Assembly (NCBI GenBank): GCA_964346185.1
Contig: CAYFTR010000017.1
Location: 1 to 37,764 of the forward strand
DNA: 37,764 nucleotides
From: JAAYJS01 sp964346185
GTDB taxonomy: Bacteria; Bacillota; Clostridia; Eubacteriales; Eubacteriaceae
Direction of reading: 5' to 3'
Shown here piece after piece: positions 34,650-37,764 of the stretch (positions are counted from its first letter, which is position 1; every line of letters begins with the position of its first letter). The notes beneath the pieces were generated by a model. It was given only the letters and a program-made list of their open reading frames with translations. It searched no databases and was not told the origin of the DNA. Made by a program: the position numbers and the translations under genes.

Positions 34650-35024
34650 ATGCCTACCATTAATCAGCTTGTAAAACAAGGAAGACAGCGTTTGTTGGAA
34701 AAAACTAAAACGCCGGCGTTAAAGCAAAATCCTCAAAAAAGAGGGGTTTGCACAGCTGTTAGGACATCCACACCTAAAAAGCCGAACTCCGCTTTAAGAA
34801 AAATTGCGAGAGTTAAGCTTGTCAACGGAATGGAAGTAACGGCGTATATTCCCGGAGAAGGTCACAACCTGCAAGAGCACAGCATCGTGCTTATTAAAGG
34901 CGGAAGAGTTAAGGACTTGCCCGGTGTGCGTTACAAAATTATCCGTGGTGCCCTGGATACGGCAGGAGTCGATAATCGTAAGCAAGCTCGATCCAAATAC
35001 GGGGCTAAGAAACCCAAAAAGTAG
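34650..35024 (+). CDS. rpsL: 30S ribosomal protein S12
   Basis: Decoding-centre protein of the small subunit, 124 residues. It has P-Q-K-R-G-V-C-T-A-V, T-P-K-K-P-N-S-A-L-R-K with the Lys changed in streptomycin resistance still wild type, and R-V-K-D-L-P-G-V-R-Y with the second such Lys. The C terminus ends in a basic tail. AAGGAGGTG precedes the ATG. Confidence 0.97.
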   Translation: MPTINQLVKQGRQRLLEKTKTPALKQNPQKRGVCTAVRTSTPKKPNSALRKIARVKLVNGMEVTAYIPGEGHNLQEHSIVLIKGGRVKDLPGVRYKIIRGALDTAGVDNRKQARSKYGAKKPKK

Positions 35025-35113
35025 TGCATCATACTGCATATGTATAGACGCACGACGACAAGAAATTGGATGTCGAGTACCGATGAACATCAATTGTTAA
35101 GGAGGGAAGCATA

Positions 35114-35584
35114 GTGCCAAGAAAAGGACCAGTACCAAAAAGAGAAGTATTACCGGATCCTAAATTTTCCAGCGTGATCGTCACAAAACTCATCAATTAC
35201 ATCATGCTGGACGGAAAAAAAGGAGTGGCCCAAAGAATCGTTTACGATGCCTTTGATAAAGTAAACGAAAAAACGGGCAAAGAACCCATGGACGCTTTTA
35301 ACGAAGCAATGGAAAACATTACGCCGGTTCTGGAAGTAAAAGCCAGAAGAGTCGGCGGTGCAACCTATCAAGTTCCCATGGAAATTAAAGAAGCCAGAAA
35401 ACAAGCACTGGCATTGAGATGGTTGACCAACTACGCACGTAAACGCTCGGAAAAAACCATGGTGGATCGTCTGGCCGGCGAAATTATGGATGCCATCAAC
35501 CATTCCGGCGGTGCCGTTAAGAAAAAAGAAGAAGTACATGCGACAGCCGAAGCGAACAAAGCTTTTGCACACTATCGCTGGTAA
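35114..35584 (+). CDS. rpsG: 30S ribosomal protein S7
   Basis: Primary 16S rRNA-binding protein of the small-subunit head, 156 residues. It begins M-P-R-K-G-P-V-P-K-R-E-V and has the conserved G-G-A-T-Y-Q-V-P and A-L-R-W-L-T-N-Y-A-R-K-R-S-E-K-T-M. The start is GTG 35114, with AAGGAGGG upstream. It follows rpsL and precedes fusA, as in the classic str operon. Confidence 0.97.
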   Translation: MPRKGPVPKREVLPDPKFSSVIVTKLINYIMLDGKKGVAQRIVYDAFDKVNEKTGKEPMDAFNEAMENITPVLEVKARRVGGATYQVPMEIKEARKQALALRWLTNYARKRSEKTMVDRLAGEIMDAINHSGGAVKKKEEVHATAEANKAFAHYRW

Positions 35585-35616
35585 AATTTTGATGAAATAT
35601 ATGAGAGGATAAAACT

Positions 35617-37686
35617 GTGCCTAGAGAATATAGTTTAAAAAACACAAGAAATATCGGAATAATGGCACATATCGACGCAGGAAAAACAACGACGACGGAA
35701 AGAATTTTGTTTTATTCCGGAAAGATCCATAAAATCGGTGAAACCCACGACGGTGGTGCACAAATGGACTGGATGGAACAGGAACAAGAACGTGGTATTA
35801 CCATTACGTCCGCGGCGACAACCTGCTTCTGGAAGGGCAACCGTATCAACATTATCGACACACCGGGTCACGTCGACTTTACTGTTGAAGTAGAAAGATC
35901 TTTAAGAGTTCTTGACGGATCGGTCGCTGTATTCTGTGCCAAAGGCGGAGTAGAACCTCAATCGGAAACGGTTTGGCGTCAAGCCGACCAATATAACGTT
36001 CCCAGAATGGCGTACATCAACAAGATGGACATCACCGGGGCGGACTTCTACCACACAGTGGAAATGATCAGAGAAAGACTGGGCGCCAACCCGGTATGCA
36101 TTCAACTACCCATCGGAAAAGAGAGCGACTTTGTGGGCATTATCGATTTGGTAACCATGAAAGCCGAAATCTACAAAGATGAGATGGGTCAAGTTTATGA
36201 AGAGACGGATATTCCGGAAGACATGGCGGAATTGGCGGAAGAGTACAGAGAAAAAATGCTCGAAGCAATCGTGGAAATAGATGAAGACCTGATGGTTAAG
36301 TTCCTGGAAGGTGAAGAGATTACCGTTGAAGAAATAAAAACGGCAATCCGTAAAGGAACCGTCGGTGTCGATTTTATTCCCGTTGTTTGCGGCTCGTCTT
36401 ACAAGAACAAAGGTGTTCAACTTTTATTGGATGCCGTTGTAGACTTTATGCCCTCGCCCTTGGATATTCCAGCCATTAAAGGTATCGATCTCGATACGGA
36501 GGAAGAAGTGGAACGCCACCCGAGCGACGAAGAACCTTTCTCCGCTCTGGCATTTAAAATTATGACCGACCCCTATGTCGGTAAATTGGCGTTTATGCGT
36601 GTGTATTCCGGTAAGGCAACTTCCGGATCTTACGTGTTTAACTCCACCAAGAAAAAAAGAGAACGTCTGGGACGTATTTTGCAAATGCACGCCAACCATC
36701 GGGAGGAAATCACCGAAGTTTACTCAGGTGATATCGTCGCGGCGGTCGGTTTAAAAGATACGGGAACCGGTGACACCTTATGTGCAATGGACGACCATGT
36801 TATTTTGGAATCCATGGTATTCCCGGAACCGGTTATCGATGTTGCGATCGAACCGAAGACCAAGGCGGGACAAGAAAAAATGTCCGCTGCTTTGCAAAAA
36901 CTCTCAGAAGAAGACCCGACCTTTAAAACCCACACCAACGAAGAAACCGGTCAAACCATTATATCCGGAATGGGCGAATTGCACCTGGATATTATCATCG
37001 ACCGTCTGTTGAGAGAATTTAAAGTAGAAGCCAACATCGGACAACCACAGGTATCTTACAGAGAAACCATTCAGGAAACAACCGATGCCGAAGGCAAATT
37101 TGCACGCCAATCCGGTGGACGCGGTCAATACGGACATTGTATTATTACCATGGAGCCGGCGGAAAAAGGCGAAGGCTTTGTATTTGAAAACAAAATTGTC
37201 GGTGGGGCAATTCCCAAAGAATATATCGGTGCGGTCCAACAAGGTATGGAAGAAGCCATGAGCAGCGGTATATTGGCAGGCTATCCCGTAATCGACGTTA
37301 AGGTAACCTTAACCGACGGCTCCTACCACGAGGTGGACTCTTCGGAAATGGCCTTTAAAATTGCCGGATCCATGGCCTTTAAAAACGCTATGAGAAAGGC
37401 AAAACCGGTTATTTTGGAACCTGTTTTTAAATTGGAAGTGGTAATACCTGAAGAATATATGGGCGACGTAATGGGAGACATTAACTCCCGACGCGGCCGT
37501 ATTGAAGGTATGGAAATGCGTTCCGGTGCACAGGTGATATCGGGCTATACCCCCTTATCCGAGATGTTCGGTTATGCGACATCTCTCAGATCCAACACCC
37601 AAGGACGCGGCACCTATACCATGCAATTTTCCCATTACGAACCGGTCCCCAAAAGTATTGCAGAAAAAATTATTGAAGGCAAGTAA
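35617..37686 (+). CDS. fusA: Elongation factor G
   Basis: Translational GTPase that moves tRNAs and mRNA through the ribosome. The 689-residue protein has G1 (A-H-I-D-A-G-K-T-T), G2 (R-G-I-T-I-T-S-A-A), G3 (D-T-P-G-H-V-D) and G4 (N-K-M-D), then domains II to V, with S-G-G-R-G-Q-Y-G-H in domain IV and R-R-G-R-I-E-G-M in domain V. The start is GTG 35617 after GAGAGGAT. Length is normal, and tuf follows after 39 bases. Confidence 0.98.
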   Translation: MPREYSLKNTRNIGIMAHIDAGKTTTTERILFYSGKIHKIGETHDGGAQMDWMEQEQERGITITSAATTCFWKGNRINIIDTPGHVDFTVEVERSLRVLDGSVAVFCAKGGVEPQSETVWRQADQYNVPRMAYINKMDITGADFYHTVEMIRERLGANPVCIQLPIGKESDFVGIIDLVTMKAEIYKDEMGQVYEETDIPEDMAELAEEYREKMLEAIVEIDEDLMVKFLEGEEITVEEIKTAIRKGTVGVDFIPVVCGSSYKNKGVQLLLDAVVDFMPSPLDIPAIKGIDLDTEEEVERHPSDEEPFSALAFKIMTDPYVGKLAFMRVYSGKATSGSYVFNSTKKKRERLGRILQMHANHREEITEVYSGDIVAAVGLKDTGTGDTLCAMDDHVILESMVFPEPVIDVAIEPKTKAGQEKMSAALQKLSEEDPTFKTHTNEETGQTIISGMGELHLDIIIDRLLREFKVEANIGQPQVSYRETIQETTDAEGKFARQSGGRGQYGHCIITMEPAEKGEGFVFENKIVGGAIPKEYIGAVQQGMEEAMSSGILAGYPVIDVKVTLTDGSYHEVDSSEMAFKIAGSMAFKNAMRKAKPVILEPVFKLEVVIPEEYMGDVMGDINSRRGRIEGMEMRSGAQVISGYTPLSEMFGYATSLRSNTQGRGTYTMQFSHYEPVPKSIAEKIIEGK

Positions 37687-37725
37687 TTGGCCGACAGATA
37701 AAGCGAAAATCTAAAGGAGAAAGAA

Positions 37726-37764
37726 ATGGCAAAAAGTAAATTTGAAAGATCCAAACCCCATGTA
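37726..37764 (+). CDS. tuf: Elongation factor Tu, 5' end only
   Basis: The window ends 13 codons into this gene: M-A-K-S-K-F-E-R-S-K-P-H-V is the standard start of EF-Tu. AAAGGAG lies just upstream. Position right after fusA confirms the call. Confidence 0.9.
   Translation, partial: MAKSKFERSKPHV

Overview
The window is a piece of a low-to-moderate GC Gram-positive (Firmicutes) chromosome. The pointers are the dnaX-ybaB-recR order, A+B-type RNA polymerase genes rpoB-rpoC followed by an L7Ae-like protein, rpsL, rpsG, fusA and tuf, a lipoprotein-type PstS, a class C-type sortase, strong GGAGG ribosome sites and U-tailed hairpin terminators. Protein-level resemblance suggests an anaerobe of the Tissierellia/Clostridia type (Peptoniphilaceae-like), but that placement is inference. 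No tRNA, rRNA or CRISPR array was seen.

Layout. 1-3010: tandem 29-bp repeat, then an energy-coupling-factor nickel/cobalt importer operon in the order cbiQ-cbiO-cbiM-cbiN; cbiO carries a nonsense codon and a -1 frameshift, and cbiM carries a nonsense codon in its signal peptide. 3011-4078: a sortase that has no cysteine at all. 4079-8182: glutathione reductase behind its own promoter and a structured leader, then nagB and a HI0933-type flavoprotein. 8231-10157 (minus): marR-pirin-nitroreductase operon under a promoter with two 20-nt-phased operator repeats. 10257-14978 (minus): pstS-pstC-pstA-pstB-phoU, with a PhoP-box-like array ahead of pstS and, at the 3' end, a deletion scar that joins the start of a response regulator to the end of a histidine kinase. 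14986-16011 (minus): EamA-type exporter. 16103-21470: dnaX, ybaB, recR, ptsI, ytxH-like and DUF948-like genes. 21471-23807: an accessory, decayed stretch with a frameshifted C39-like peptidase, remnants and a DUF7010-like membrane protein. 23806-26382 (minus): a DUF1538 membrane protein plus a double P-II-domain protein, and a small 68-residue protein. 26468-37764: rpoB (own promoter and a two-hairpin leader), rpoC, then a strong promoter and the L7Ae-like gene, rpsL, rpsG, fusA and the start of tuf.

How it fits together. The right half is core information processing. The left half is nutrient and stress physiology: metal uptake, phosphate uptake, thiol/electrophile defence, amino-sugar catabolism. 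Several left-half units are damaged (cbiO, cbiM, phoP-phoR, the C39-like gene, a small membrane ORF), so the strain either is losing these functions or the sequence contains errors; intact A8-A9 tracts in rpoC, dnaX and recR argue against a systematic homopolymer miscall. The most interesting items are the DUF1538/double-P-II pair, the circularly permuted PstS, the cysteine-less sortase, the Pho operon that kept its operator but lost its two-component system, and the rpoB leader with twin hairpins sharing an identical 11-nt loop.
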